DNA of 64,000 nt from Rugalucina vietnamica (GCA_964017185.1 OZ024878.1:4774151-4838150), one strand, 5' to 3'. Counted from the stretch's first letter, positions 32,735-46,166 are shown. Numbers and translations are program-made. Notes: generated from the letters alone by a model not told the origin.

Positions 32735-33378
32735 TAGCTCGCCCGTACTTTTGTACGAAAGTACAGGAAGAGCTATTGCAGGTCAAGGATAAGGAGTTAG
32801 AAATGTTGTGTTAAAGTTTTCGGTCAAGGTTTTTAGAACTCTATATTCTCCTGAACGTGTCGATGGATAAAAGTGATATTATGCATGTTGTTAGAAATGT
32901 GTCTGAAGTTTTTTCTGTACCATCGAGACCCACCTGGATGACCTTGAGGTCAAGGTCACAGACTTTTAATTTTATGTTAAAGTTTTTGGTTAAAGATTTC
33001 AGAACTAGTATCTCTTGTACATGTGGATGGATCTAGTTGATACTGTGCCTCCTTTAAGATATTGGTCTGAAGTTTTACGTTTCACCAGATCGACCCACTT
33101 GAGTGACCTTTAGGTCAAGGCCATGGACTTCAAAATTTTATGTCAAAGATTTTGGTTAAAGTTTTAAGAATTCTATAACTCATAAACTTGCAAAAGGATT
33201 TAGTAAATAATTTGCCTTTTCTTAGATCTGAAGTTTTCTGCTTTTCCATTGTGACCATCTGAGTAAGGACACTCTCGATAGAGTGTCCTTGATCTGAGTG
33301 ACCTTCAAAGCAGATTGTAATAGCTTTAGTGGCAAAGCACAAGTCAGGCGAGCTACGTTGTCTTGCGACAGCTCTTAT
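32735..33378 (+). mobile_element. HINE-like element, AGCTCGCC family
   Basis: Left end AGCTCGCCCGTACTTTTGTA with hairpin partner TACGAAAGTAC. Internal repeats carry GACCTTGAGGTCAAGGTCA-like phrases. The right end has AGGCGAGCTACG then GCGACAGCTC. Confidence 0.5.
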
Positions 33379-35140
33379 TTGTGTTTGAAGCAATCAACCG
33401 TAAGCTGGCTGCCCCCAACTTGCCGTTGATAGCAAGCTTTAACTTTTAAGGCAGTTTTACAGTGATTTGTCTTTCTGTCTAAGCAGCTACAATTTGTATT
33501 TTGGACCAAAGACAAATAGTTTGGTTATATACACGTCTATAGCACCAGGGCAGGAGTTGACAACCACATGGTTTGTATCTTTGTTTCAGTAATACCAATC
33601 ATATGTCTATTTCTGCAAGGTTTTCCCCTTCCAGTTTGTCCCCTTCAGATGCATATTCGGCACAAAACTTTGTAGAGCTCCAATCTTTAATGCTACCTGT
33701 CAGGTTTACAAATCATAGAAATTTGGCTTTGATTGGTCAAGTAATTTCAGGGAAAATGACATCTGAATATAAAATCATACATGTACATATTAGCATGTAC
33801 ATATGTATGAAGCCCCGTGGCAGAGACAGACATATACCAAGGGTGTCAAACAGCGCCACTGAAATTCATCTTAAACTAAAATCATTTTATCAAACACCGG
33901 TTTACAAACCTGGCAAATCCATGGCCTACACTTGTAATGGGGGCAAGGAAAATGAATGAAGGTGGTATGTGGTATTGAAAGGAAATGTGTGTTTGGCAAA
34001 TGTCTTACACGTACATGATTTTTTAAGCCTTGTAACGTCAAACATTAGTCGTTGGATCAGATTTATTTATCCGTAACTCATACACACAAGACATTCTATA
34101 ATTGGTCACAGGGAAACATTAACAAAAACAAGTGCTAAATTAATAAAATGTTTTATTGATACAAAGCCAGTTTATGAAGTTTTTGAAGATACGGTCGACC
34201 GTCAATACAGGAGCGAAAGTTGTCCCTAAAGTTGTTTCTAGCGAGTTGTTCTAACTTCTGACAGTATACACTATGCAACATTAAAGATGATTTACACCTC
34301 CAATTTTTTATAAATACACGTATAGTTACATCACAACAAGTGATAAAAAGAAATAAAGCAGTTTGGCACAGCGTTGAAAAAAAATAAAACAAAACATAGT
34401 CTGCGTTAATGAGCTTATAAAATCTCCCCACGTGGAATTTGACGATGTTGTATTCTGCAGTTGTTCTCTTCTTATGACGTCATAATGAAGGTGATTTTGT
34501 CACATGTTACGCAATGAACCAGGAACATGATAAAATCACATTGGTTAACTAAAGTCACGTGACACGTTATTCTCGGTCAATCGTCTTCACTATTTCTCCG
34601 CAGTATGCAGGCATGAATTGCTTTGAATTGGCCTGAAATATTAATATTTCCATCTCATTGTGTCATCTAGGAATGGAGCATCGTTTATTTTGTTGTTCAG
34701 TATCTTTATATATAAATGATCCTTTCGATCTTAGTGTGTTCTTTCTCATAGCAAAAGTACATATAACAATTATTTTGCCGGCAAAATAACAAATGCTGTT
34801 AAATCAATGAATGCACATTTGTAGAAAAATAGCAAATGCGAAAAGATAACGAATTGATTGTACAAAGCGTTTATTCCAAATCTAGTGTTTTCTTTATGTC
34901 TCCAGTATATTTTGGCGACCAGCCCTTGCCGTTTGCCTATAACAGAAAAGTTAAAAAATGTGTGTTAATTACGTTACCAGTTGAAATAAATTTTAAAAGT
35001 AATAGAAAATATAACCTCGCTGCTGGAGCTTTACGTCGGTATCTGAAAATCTAGTAAAACTAAAACTAACTGTAAGGAACTTTTGAACAAAGGAAGATTA
35101 TGTGCGTATTAAACTGTTGCTATTGGAACATGCATATACA
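33379..35140. other. mostly unassigned; one degraded repeat
   Basis: 33640-33800 resembles the interior of the AGCTCACCTGAGC elements (CTACCTGTCAGGTTTACAAA, TTTGATTGGTCAAG). AAGTCACGTGACACG at 34552 is a palindromic E-box-like site. Open stretches at 34153-34431 (minus) and 34836-35054 (plus) have no recognised family or splice support and are not called. Confidence 0.35.
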
Positions 35141-35614
35141 ACACGGCCACCAATCCAGCTCTTTCATAGCAAAATGCTATCGATTATTTTCAAATCAGAG
35201 GCATACAAATGACGTTTATGATCACAAATCTTCATCATTAGTCAAAATAAAATCTTCCAAATAAAATGGACGCATTGCAGAAGTTGGAAAACGAAGTTAT
35301 TCAGTGTGTTTGTGTTGAAAATCTGGCAAACAACCTAAAAACGCTTGTGTTGCACTCACTTCAAAAGTGATTCCAGACCACGTGCTATGTTTTCAGCAGA
35401 TCGGCTGGAGGTGAAAAAAGCTAGATAAATTACCCATATCATGTCATTCTCTGATTTTTGATTGATGTCTTAAAAAAGGAGTAATTGATAATAAAACTAG
35501 AGAACACGAAGTCGCTTACACCTTTCGAACTCCGCAGCTGCATAGTGGGAAGTACCGCAAATGAATTTATTATCATTGCATTTTGCTATGAAAAAGCTGG
35601 ATTGGTGGCCGTGT
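35141..35614. mobile_element. MITE-like element with 37-bp inverted repeats
   Basis: Arms 35141-35177 and 35578-35614 are inverted copies differing at about one base; each begins ACACGGCCACCAATCCAGCT. The interior is AT-rich without a gene. A target duplication is not evident. Confidence 0.7.
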
Positions 35615-37007
35615 ACAAGGCATATTCTTCATGGAAACGTCAAAATCTTAAATTTCATTTCGTTTTAAGTCACAGTTAATTTTCCTTTGCTCATTTATTC
35701 TAAAATACAAGAAAAGGCATCTTCTATAACGGCCTTATTTGTTTGAAAAATACCTTTGCAATTATATATGCTTTATTTTCAATGGTAAATGTTATTTCTA
35801 TTTCAAAAACAGATACAGTAACTTTAGTACAATCGGTTAAAGCCCAAAGATGATATTGAACTATTATTGATATATTTACAAAAATACAAAATAGCAATTA
35901 TGATTGAATGAATTTTTTTATTTTTTTCTTTGCCTTGTCTTGTATTTGAAAGGGAAAACGAAGTAGCTAACTAAACAATTGGTTGGCAGTCTGGCATCCA
36001 CATAATGCAACACTAGTCTCACTGCAAAGAAAGGGAGAGAGAAAAATGCAAACATATGAGCCTTTGTTATATCAAATTCCACGCTATATATTGTGCAGTA
36101 TATATATTTAGTCGTGACACGTGCGAAATGTGAATTGGCTATATATTATTATTGTTGATGGCTTTTTAAGGGTGAGAAGATTAAGGCGTAGTTTCTGAGA
36201 TTTAATTTAGAATAATGTTATATTCATGAATAGACTCACATGCCTACTTTATGTTCTTGTATACAAAATGATATCTATAGGCGTTCACAACTTTGATTCA
36301 TTTTTGAAAATAAAGTGAAAAACATACATGACACAAAGTTGAATTCAAAATCTCAACACAGCCACTAGACACGAAAAGAAACTGACGACACTAAACATCG
36401 CAGTAAATTAAAACATATACTCAAGATGACCAGCCTATTCACATAAAGATGGCCGGTAATCCAACTAGCCAACAAGAAACACAACTGTCATGCTAACATA
36501 GAGGCAACAGTATAACAATGGACATAAATAAAATCGAAAATCGCAAACACATGGAGACAGAACAAGAACTCTTTTATACAAACGCTTTTTTATCATACAT
36601 ATATTCTATAAACGTTTAAGTTGTGAACGCCTATTAAATGGCATGCGTAAAAAGTCAATGCTTCTGGGTCTACGAGAGTGTGTTCCACAAATGGCGGAAA
36701 GGTACTTATTGCATAGATCTACCTTGCAATACCATGCATGCTACGTATACGTAAATAACAGACTGAAACAGTATTGGATCCAGACATTTTCTAGAACTGC
36801 TTACTTAAACATTATTTTCAAAAATTCTGGTATCTCCTAAAGGTTCGGCCAAAAGCTACTGTTCATATAAGAATATAATTAGTAGAGACAAAGTTCAGCA
36901 CTTTGCCGCATATTTTTGGAACACACGTGATAAAACTAAGTATTCCCACAGCCCTATCTTTAGCGCAATGAACAGCAACGAAATGCACAGACCAATTAAA
37001 GTAAAAT
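35615..37007. other. no gene seen
   Basis: AT-rich. The short open frame at 36643-36840 lacks support. Confidence 0.3.
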
Positions 37008-37242
37008 GAGCCTGTGCATGAGAAAACCAACAATTTGGGATTCCGACCAGGTCTGAAACAAACCAGGCTGTACAGTCACAGAAGCAGGCTAGAAACTTGA
37101 AATTTTGGATTTAAGAAGAAGAGAGATTGTACTATCCGTGTAGCGAAAACAAAGGCGCTGATCAGCTTCGCAGTTACTGCGAAGCTGATCTGCGCCTTTG
37201 TTTTCGCCTATGCAGATTGTTGGTTTTCTCATGCACTGGCTC
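37008..37242 (+). mobile_element. palindromic MITE family A, copy 7
   Basis: Ends GAGCCTGTGCATGAGAAAAC and GTTTTCTCATGCACTGGCTC, the same subtype as copy 1. Apex CTTCGCAGTTACTGCGAAG. Confidence 0.9.
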
Positions 37243-37972
37243 AAATAGAATAGGAGGGTGGGTTTATTGGATCGGGAAGGATCTAGCTGGCAAATCAGCA
37301 ACATTATATAATGGGTGTGGGTCAACTACTCATCGGTTTGGGATGGGATTACTTTAATTAAAAAAAAAATAATAATTCCTGTGGGTGAGAACAGTGGCCG
37401 TCTTCTTAGCTAGTGGATCGAACATTTCAAACCCTCTCGACAGAGGGAAATGGTTTTGAGCCAAGTAAATAATACAAGTGATTGGACCAACGTTCTCACT
37501 CATGAGGTAATTATTGGCAAATGTTTGCACATGCTGAGATAATAACAGGCTGGTCAATATTCTATTTCGAGGCACCATGAAATGGCATCAGTTGACTTGG
37601 GAAGTTTATATAGTACTAGGCCGCATACATGTCCATTTTTGTCTATATCTTTTTTTTTTTTTTTTTTTTTTTTTCAAAAAACTGTAATATATACCACATT
37701 TGTCAACAATTTTGCTCAAATATTCCGAAAATTTTAATACAGGTTTTAAATGTTCATGCAGATTGTTTTACACCAATCAATTATGAAACTTTGTTTCTTT
37801 TGTAAAATTACTATTTTTTTCACAAAAAGATTTCGACTTTTATGAAAACGAACATTTTGAATACAATTTATTAGTTTTCTTCGTGATGCCATTTCAAACG
37901 GTAATGCAACTATACTTGAATAACTCTTTTGGAATCTTTTCTAAACACCCCAGTCAAGATATATTGGAATTC
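37243..37972. other. no gene seen
   Basis: AT-rich with a poly-T tract at 37651-37674. Confidence 0.3.
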
Positions 37973-38221
37973 TGGGCCCAGTTGTTCAAAACTTCGTTAG
38001 CTTAATGTCATCGTTAAGACCTCAACTCGTTAAGTTAATGCTGACAACATTAGCAAATACACTGTTATTTGTTGTTGATAAAATGTGAGAATCCTTTGCA
38101 TTGCAAAGGATTCTCACATTTTTTCAACAAAGAATAACAGTGTACTTGTAATATTCATGTTTGAAATTTTGAACGAATCATTAACTAACGACATCGTTAA
38201 TTTTGAACAACTGGCCCAGGA
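37973..38221. mobile_element. palindromic MITE family D
   Basis: Ends CTGGGCCCAGTTGTTCAAAA and TTTTGAACAACTGGCCCAGG. The centre is a 34-bp perfect palindrome (GTGAGAATCCTTTGCA and its complement) at 38087-38120. Confidence 0.85.
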
Positions 38222-38432
38222 TGCTGTTAGGGCAATGTTCTAACTCTGAACAAAGATCCTTATGTAATTGATTTTTACTTCTACTCACAAGCTACAGAAT
38301 TAGTAAATATCTGAGCTTGTGGTTTAGACATGTGGTATTTTCTGTTGTATCAGACTGAAAATGTATGAGTTCCATTATTCCTTGACGGTGTAGTCTATCT
38401 AACTAACTGATTAACATAACTGATGAACATAT

Positions 38433-38656
38433 GAGCCGCCCCATGGGAAAACCAACAATCTGCCTAGGCGAAAACAAAGACGCAGAAGCTACCGCGAAGC
38501 TGATCAGCGCCTTTGTTTTCGCTACTCGTATATTACTATTCCTCCTCTACTTAACTCCAAAATTTCAAGCCTCTAGCCTGCTTCTGTGCTTGTACAGGCC
38601 GGTTTGTGACAGACATGTACGGAAACCACATTGTTGGTTTTCCCACGAGGCGGCTC
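38433..38656 (-). mobile_element. palindromic MITE family A, copy 8
   Basis: Ends GAGCCGCCCCATGGGAAAAC and GTTTTCCCACGAGGCGGCTC. The left part of the apex is deleted. Confidence 0.8.
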
Positions 38657-38890
38657 ATATATTGAACTGTCAATTCGGCTTCGCACGTGACCATGAGGAC
38701 TACTGAAGGAGGAAAACTGATTGAACCTGATTGAAAAGCAACTCGAATGACTGTATATTAAGTCAGGTTATGCTTATATTTGCGTATGCAAAAACAACAA
38801 CAACTTTTTGCAATAACAATGCGTTTTATATTTAAAAAGCACGTGCAAAGCTGAAAATGACAGTTACGTATTTTGGGCCGCCATACTTAC

Positions 38891-39113
38891 TACAAATCCT
38901 AAGCTATGGAGACCGTTTATAACGTTCAAGAAGGGTCCTTTCCGGATTTCCCATAAATCGCCAGATTGGAAAGTGGATTCTTTCTCCAAACCATATTGCA
39001 TACACCCTTTGTTAAAGTTTTCAATATTTGTCATAGCTACAAAAGGGGACATAACTTTCTTCTGAAATTGTATTGGTTGTTGCCCGTCGGCTTTCAGGAG
39101 TTTGTTTATTAAT
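38891..39113 (-). CDS. calponin-homology gene, exon 4 (C-terminal half of CH domain)
   Basis: 223 bp between the acceptor TTTTTCAG|A and donor GTA|GTAAGT. Its first base completes the codon left open by exon 3 (AA|A, Lys), giving the CH signature CKLINKLL. It then encodes FVAMTNIENFNKGCMQYG and SGDLWEIRKGPFLNVINGLH, the late helices of a single CH domain of the calponin/transgelin type (actin or signalling-scaffold binding). It leaves in phase 0 after LGFV. The following exon (expected linker and calponin-like repeat) was not found downstream to position 1, so the gene may continue outside the window or in a short exon missed by eye. Confidence 0.85.
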
Positions 39114-39390
39114 CTGAAAAATACAAAGCATGTTATCAACAAAATTCAATGAAATACAAACGTTGTGAACTATTCTTAGCGAGCGTGTCCTATTTGTAAA
39201 ACGTAACAATTTCTTGTAGTCCGTAACTCTTGAAGTTCTAAGCAGTCAATTTTCTCTGGTTTGGATAACATGATTAGTGGATTCAAGCAATAAAATGTCT
39301 CGTAAGACATGATTCTTTGCGCAATGTACACTTACGAGCTCATTATACTTATCGTAGATAGCCATTGTAAATTATGTAAACCAAGAAGCT

Positions 39391-40109
39391 TTAAGGACTT
39401 ATGTGCGGTCACTGTATATACATGTTTGAAGATTTACCTGTATAAAAAGCATTGCTTATTTTTGTCAACGATGTTACATTCTTTAACCTGCTTTATCATG
39501 GGGCTGTTGAAAATACATGGATTTGTGTATGCATGATTGTGAAATGAGTGGTCAGCTCAGAGCAAGCGAGTCATTTTTCATTTACTTCCGGGTTTAAATC
39601 GTGGGACCCATTTTTCTTAGCTTTTTGAAAAAAATAAGCTAGGTTTTTCGATGTTGTCATTTACTTCAATCATATAAGAACCTGAAACAAAAGGCATGTC
39701 ATCTTTCAGCAAACAATAAGCGCACACGAGCCGCCCCAAGTTACCCACTTTGAGAATTTTCCAGAAAAACATGTTTACACTAACTTTTCCCAGAGAAATA
39801 CATTTCCATGACCCAAAAATAATCCTTAATTTTTCAGATTATGTATCCTAGACATGTAGGCTTCGTGTAATTTTTATTCAAATGCATTCCATTTTCCAGG
39901 AAATGGGTCCCACGAAAACTAGTTGCATTTCCAATTCTTAACCAAGCTATTTAAAATCTTAAAAGAATAACTATATTAAGTCATTCCTTTTATCTGTGAC
40001 GTCTATTTGCAATAAATGAACATCTTCATTTGATTGACAGATTAAAAAGAACAGTAGATGTCTGTTTAACATACCCCACCCACTCATGTCAATATTGAAA
40101 AATTCTTAA
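39391..40109. mobile_element. TTAA-type MITE, second copy
   Basis: Bounded by TTAA at 39391-39394 and 40106-40109. Homologous along its length to 24885-25612 with scattered differences. It lies in intron 3 of the calponin-homology gene. Confidence 0.8.
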
Positions 40110-41204
40110 GAATAGGCAAGGTACGCATTTGACAGATTATTATCTTATATGGATTAATTAGAAGGGGACATAATCAGATGGTGTAAATAGAGAAATAAAT
40201 TTCATCAAATATGTACCTCGTTCCTAAACTTCTCAAGAGTAGTGAAATATTGGCTATACATGTATATAGCCAAAGTTTACTACCATTAAAATAAGTCACT
40301 CCATATATGTAAGGCTAGGTTTGAGGCTAAAACTTAAAAAGGGACAGGATGTTATTTCGTGATAGGTTTGGTGTGGAAGTTCAAATCCAATCTTTCAACT
40401 CTAGGGTTAAGCTGTTTAAATATTTGGGGTGGGGAAGTTTCTATCGGGTCAACAAACAACCTACATCTAAATAGTGTCAGCTCATCTTACTGCCTGCTTC
40501 CACCTATAGTGCAAAATAAAAAAGGTCTAGAAGTATAAAATGTGTTTTGCAAACGTCGCAGTGTAATTTTGTATTAGAGATATCCGTACATTTTGATTCT
40601 TTGAACAGGCCATATTCGATATAAACGGTGTTCGAAATAATGAACAATGTTCGAAATAAACGAAGTTTCATCTTTAGTTAGCATACACATGGTGACATCA
40701 TTTTGGATGATTATAACTTCGACTCACGTATGAGTTTCGAGATACATAAAAGTCTCATGAATTTTTAAGAAGAAACGATAAGAATTGCCTAAAGTAGCTT
40801 TTTAAAGTGAAGCTTTAAGATTGAACGGACTCGTTTATATATTTGACTTTGTATTTTATTTGTAAATGTAAGTTGCACTTTGAAGAAAAGCCCATGCTCC
40901 AGCTAAGCATTTGTTTTTGCATCTAAATTCAAACGGCAATTTTCATGCAGTCACTGATGGGTTCATCATTTGATGGCTTACATAGGGTAACCACCGTTTG
41001 AATTTAAGCGCATTTTGGAGCATGCATTCTAAAAGCAAATGCAGCCTTCTTAATAAGCATTTTATGATTTTAATAGGAGCAGATAAAGCAAAACAGAATC
41101 AGTCGCAAGGACTGAAAATGAGTTTAATCCTTCCTTTACTCGGAGAATCAAATAATATACCATAATTTGTCAAGGCTGAATAACTTAGATTAGATGTTAA
41201 GTAT
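40110..41204. other. intron sequence, no repeat recognised
   Basis: Lies between exons 3 and 4 of the minus-strand CH gene. Nothing else supported. Confidence 0.35.
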
Positions 41205-41420
41205 TCTTACGTTTTCATAGTTTTAGTTAAGCTCGGGTAACTGAGTGGCCGCCTATTGAGAAATAGCTGCTCACTCGGCTTACGATATGTTCTCTAAGTA
41301 TAAGTACCTAATTGTCAATTTAATTTTTTCCCGCCTCGGTTTTTGGAGTGAGAATTTCTTTCTGATTGCGCCTTTTCCTGATCATTGCCAGCCTACTTGT
41401 ACCTTTTTATCGTTATGCCC
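41205..41420 (+). mobile_element. Naiad terminal fragment
   Basis: AACTGAGTGGCCGCCTATTG, GCTCACTCGGCTTACGA and GATTGCGCCTTTTCCTGATC match 23466-23639. Confidence 0.75.
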
Positions 41421-41536
41421 CATTTCACCTTCATTCATTCAAGATTATCTGCCGTGGTTGGAAAGGTCGGGTTTGCAGATCACATGATGCGTAGCTTCTA
41501 TAAATAGCACAGTTATTCGATACAATGTATCAGGGA

Positions 41537-41651
41537 GTCGACCCTTTGGCTAAGTGGGTCTGACCAGGGGATCTTGGGTTCGAATCCCGTCAGGGACTTG
41601 GCGTGTTTTTTTTTTTTTTTTTTTTTTTTTGTTGTTGTTTTTTTTTCCAAA
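41537..41651 (+). mobile_element. tRNA-like SINE head with T-tract
   Basis: TTTGGCTAAGTGGGTCTGAC (A-box-like) and GGTTCGAATCCCGTC (B box and T-arm-like) are followed by a long T-tract. The acceptor stem does not pair well, so it is not a functional tRNA gene. Confidence 0.45.
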
Positions 41652-42602
41652 CTATGCATCATCTCTTATTTACAAAAGATTTTTCTTAACTGCTTAAAGA
41701 AGGCCATCAATGCCAGCCTCACGGAATTAAAGGAACAGCCTTTCACGGTTCTAAGTTTTTGCCGGAACCAAAAATACTTTATAGCGTTATTTTGACCAGT
41801 GTGATGTCTGTCATTTTCAGGTTTGATTTTTCTGAGTTCATTGTTTTATTTTTATAAAGCTCCTTCTAAATATTTCAAAGAAGGCATTACATAAAACAAA
41901 TGCAGATTTTTTCATTCCATGTTTTATTGATGCATGTATAAAATTACAAATAAAAACTTAAACCGCCATCATGATGACATTCAGAACCTTGTGCAAGTTT
42001 TGTGGTGATACGTTCAATTGAGCTATGGCGCATGGTGGAGGAAGATTTCATGTTAATACTGCTTTGAAGAAAATAGACTTGCCTCGTTCATGTTTGCTAA
42101 TAACATATTATTCTGAATCAAGAGGGTTTATACCGACCATATTAATAAGCATAAAACTTACCGTATTATAAATATGTGTAATTTAGGCTGTACGAGAGGC
42201 TTCAACTTAAAATGATGCTCTCTAAAACGCTTTCCATATTGGTTACAACATGCATTTGTTACTACACATTCGAATAATGGAACTTGCATGTGACTTTAGT
42301 GTTTGAGGGAAAAATATACATTGTACTCATTTGCGAACGTATCAGAAATGAATTTGACCCTTTCCTTATGTCGAAATCTGATCTAAAAATAGTTAGAACC
42401 AATATGGTTAAATATCCTGGTATGATTAGACAAAATCTCGAAGTTTCTAATAATCTTTCCGAATATTGTATTCATATTAACAAGTTCCACATTCCAACTG
42501 CAACATGCGTAGAGGGTCAGCAAAATAAGTTGAACGCCTCTTGTACAACAAAAAGATAGCAAATTTCGTATGTGACATTTGTATAGTGGCAATTTTACTT
42601 AC
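41652..42602. other. intron sequence
   Basis: Part of intron 3 of the CH gene. The open frame at 42284-42559 has no support and runs opposite to the gene. Confidence 0.35.
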
Positions 42603-42661
42603 TTGCATAAGGCTACACCGTCTCTCAAATGTGTGCACATAGACTTCCAGTCTGTTGCAGG
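42603..42661 (-). CDS. calponin-homology gene, exon 3
   Basis: 59 bp between acceptor GATTTCAG|C and donor GCAA|GTAAGT. Phase 0 in, phase 2 out. Encodes PATDWKSMCTHLRDGVALC, matching the LKDGVxLCKLIN heart of CH domains once joined to exon 4. Splice phases agree with both neighbours, which is strong evidence for a real gene. Confidence 0.85.
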
Positions 42662-42964
42662 CTGAAATCAAATAAAAAATCATAAAGAATAAAAATTAAA
42701 ACAGACCCTTTAAGAGCAGTGAAATATTAAAGCGAAATGGGCGGGTCATACCGCGGTTTCGGCTAGTGGTCCTTAAGATTTGGCAATATGGACCCAAATA
42801 GGATTACTGTAAATTTACAACTTTCAAGAGGGTAGTCAACACAAAGACTAGTATTAACCAAATGAGACCATCTACATTAAATGTTGGTTAGAAAATGAAA
42901 TTAAACTAAACCGATAACTTTCTGATTTCTCAGAATATATCCGCTGATATGACTATGGATGATG

Positions 42965-42996
42965 TACGGGGAGACTTTTTAGGGCCGCCACACGAA
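42965..42996 (-). mobile_element. Naiad 5'-region fragment
   Basis: GTACGGGGAGACTTTTTAGG followed by GCCGCCACAC is the complement of 23665-23696, just inside the main copy's unique 5' part. An (AT)n tract follows. Confidence 0.6.
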
Positions 42997-43242
42997 GTTT
43001 ATATATATATATATTTTATTAAGCACAATATGAAAAAAATGAAATAATATCCTTTTCGTTAAAAATGCAGTTACTGCATTAGGGCTGTACTCAGTTACAT
43101 GTAATATTTACTGTTCTGTTAAAACTGAGACTACGTAGTGAGTAGAAAGCATCCGGTAATACAATAGCGTTCTTCTTTGACATTGTTGGTTTTTGTGTTG
43201 TTAAGTTGTTGTTGTTCTGGTGTAACAATTTATATTTAGGAT

Positions 43243-43535
43243 TTTACTTCTGCTGTGGTTCTTATTGTTTTATGTTTTGGTGTTGAATTTTTGTGCCGTT
43301 TGCACCTTATGTACGTTTTTATTTATTTATTTATTTATTTATTTTCATATTTTTGTTAAGTTCTGATAACTGAGTGGCCACCTAATGAAAAATAGCTGCG
43401 CACTCGGCTTACGAAATGTTTTCTTAGTATAAGTACCTGATTGTCAGTTTAGTTTTTTCCCACCTCGGTTTTTGGGGAGGGAATTTCTTTCTGATTGCCC
43501 CGTTTCCTGATCATTGCCGACTTTCACCTTTAGTA
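43243..43535 (+). mobile_element. Naiad terminal fragment with microsatellite
   Basis: TCTGCTGTGGTTCTTATTG, GTGGCCACCTAATG and GATTGCCCCGTTTCCTGATC match the Naiad tail. A (TTTA)n tract (43319-43344) is embedded. Confidence 0.7.
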
Positions 43536-43646
43536 TCTCTACCATCCCGACCGTTTACCTTCGACTATATGGGGTATTTACTATGACAGAGGTAAACCGT
43601 TTCATTTTTTTATTTATCTATTTATTTATCTTATTTTTTTACAACT

Positions 43647-43697
<51 letters not shown>

Positions 43698-43733
43698 TAT
43701 ATTGCATGGGCATGTTTTCGTAATGCTATCTGT
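43647..43733. repeat. poly-T tract joined to a family B MITE end
   Basis: About 50 T followed by GTATATTGCATGGGCATGTT, the 3' end of MITE family B. Confidence 0.8.
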
Positions 43734-43753
43734 GGAAATTATAGAGTACTTAC

Positions 43754-43840
43754 AATGGGATCGTGTTCACCAGTTATGATAGCGTTGACCCAGTTTGTGA
43801 TATGTGTGGGTGTTCCTGCTGCCTCCTCTCTGTCATAATT
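43754..43840 (-). CDS. calponin-homology gene, exon 2 (start of CH domain)
   Basis: 87 bp, phase 0 to phase 0, between acceptor CTATTTTTAG and donor CCCATT|GTAAGT. It encodes NYDREEAAGTPTHITNWVNA then IITGEHDPI, the first CH helix with its conserved Trp. Joined to either first exon it reads ...KKMED-NYDREE, like the KYDxE start of calponin/transgelin CH domains. Confidence 0.9.
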
Positions 43841-45598
43841 CTAAAAATAGAATGTTACTAAATATAGATTATGTTGCACGTGGGATTAGATATACTGGCA
43901 AACAAAGAAAAATAAGTTTTTTTTTTTTTATTTTAACTGAGGCATAAACTTCATTTTCAATAATCTCACTATCATGGTCTAGACTGATTACTGATTTAGC
44001 ATTAAAGAAACGAATATACATGTATGTACATGGTAAAATTGTTAATTTAAGACAAAACAGTCTAAACACGACTGTTCAGGTTGAAAAATGAATCTCATCA
44101 ATGTTAAAAAGGAACAATAAATTGTTGTTAATCACACAAAATAAGCTGCAATGAAATGTTATTTGCTTGCTGAAATTGTTATGTATGATCTAGTAATAAC
44201 AAACAATCTTTCTCGAACTTGTAAAACGCCAGCCCCTGAAAACAGTGGGTAAGAAAAAGAAGCAAATCGTGATAGCTGAACCCTGCAATCGTCAAAGAAA
44301 TGTTACTCTCTACAAATGCACTTCTGGAAAGCAAGAATGGTGTTACACGTGCTGCCATTAGGGGTAAAACAGCAATTTTACCAACAAACATGACTAGAGA
44401 CACCGTTTTAACTGGTACCCAGAGTATTTGGTTTCTCATGTAGTACAAAGGATCATTATAATTTGCTCTTATTCTGTGCATGGAGTGTGGTTATTTTTAT
44501 TTGGTTAGCTATATTGTTATGTACAATGTATTAATGTATGTGCACTTACTTATTTTTCAATTATTATTTGATGCTTTGTCCTTTTTAAATGCATTTTTAA
44601 TTATTTAGTGTAACATATAGAGTCCAAAGTGCATTCTTCTAACAAAACATATCATCCAAAGCATAATTACACAGACAATGTTTTAGTCTCTTCTGGAAAA
44701 ATAGCATGTTATATTACTAGTGGATGAAGATCTCTGAACACAAGGAGCAACTTATGTTCATGTTAGTCCTGACGGTACTGTAGCTGTAATGACCATGAAA
44801 TGCCTGTTGATGCATGACCTCGTTCAACTTGCGGGACAACGCTGAAGGGTTGCGAGATTTTCATCTAATTAAATAATTGTTCCATTTATATAATAGGTAA
44901 TCGTACTTTTATTGAAAACAGCCTAGGTTCTGATATTATTACAGGAACATACGAGATTTAACTAGTTTATTGTTGTTATACTCAGGTAGCATTACGTCAT
45001 ACAGGTGTATATGTTGTTCAAGAATTATTGGCATGTAGACTGTAACAATCTAAATTGCTTGACGTCAGAAGGTATGTGTTTTAGAGCGTTTGACTGGAGA
45101 AAACTTGTCTTGGCTTATAATTAACAACAGAGGCTGTTGATCAATATGTGCAAAAAGAACTTAGCTAGACCAGTGAAGATTGAATACTAGTATATGTGGT
45201 GTGCCAATTGCTTAGTTAGTTGATTCAAATTTCCTATACATTATCAGGACTCTATGATTGTGAAATTCATTCTGGAAACGGCATTGAGGGTATTTACATG
45301 GTAGTGTACTATATCATGCCAGCAGTTTTGGTAGGCACCAGTTTCAACTGCTTTGGGAGAGTAAGTCAGCTAAAAACAGGTCAGGTTTTATAATGATCTT
45401 GACATACAGTACCGCTTGCGAAAAACTTGACTTACTCGGTAGCATGCACCGTGAATAAATTGCACTGGATGGAAACATTCATTTACCCTGTAATTTACTC
45501 TTATTTCTAAAATGTTACTTGCAAAATCGTTTTTGAGCACCTTTTTTTTTAACTTTTACGGCAAAAGTGAAAACCTCATTCATTTATCTCTTAAGTTT

Positions 45599-45649
<51 letters not shown>

Positions 45650-46166
45650 TTTTGCATTTCTGTGTATAATGCATTCAAATGAGAAAACAATATTTGCAGA
45701 TACATGTAATTGAATCTGGTACACAGATCGCGCACTTATCTCGTCCTACACCGCCTAAAACAGAAATGTTAATGTGCAAACTGATAAATGAAAAACACGT
45801 TCAGTGTTCAAACTAAGGGGTAGTTATTTTATGAGACTCGTCTGGTTTGATAGAAATATTGGCCACTATTCGCAAACAGTGAAAACAAAAACCTGAATGC
45901 AGGTGTCAAACAGTCTGATTAAAACTGCATGAATAGTATCTATTCTAACAACAGTTTCGACATTACGTATAAGAATTTTCTAGACTGTTGCAAAGTCTTC
46001 AGTTATATCGAAACAGTTCCGATCGAACACAAATATGACGAGACTCATTTTAACAAACAGCAAAGTGTGAGTAAGCGGCAGGTATGCGAACTTTCAGCTG
46101 AAAATTAAGCGGCAACACAGCGGTAAAATTAGCGGCAACACTGCGGCAACTCAGCGGCAACCTTAC
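43841..46166. other. intron 1 of the CH gene
   Basis: AT-rich. Holds a (TTTA)n microsatellite at 45599-45652. The minus-strand open frame at 44179-44481 has no splice support or recognised family. Confidence 0.4.

Noticed and set aside
33130-33393. 87-residue minus-strand open frame
   Set aside because: Falls in a HINE-like repeat and covers its end sequences.
41537-41600. Possible tRNA gene with GGTTCGAATCC
   Set aside because: No acceptor stem; followed directly by a long T-tract, so SINE head preferred.
44179-44481. 100-residue minus-strand open frame in the CH gene intron
   Set aside because: No splice signals, recognisable domain or repeat identity.
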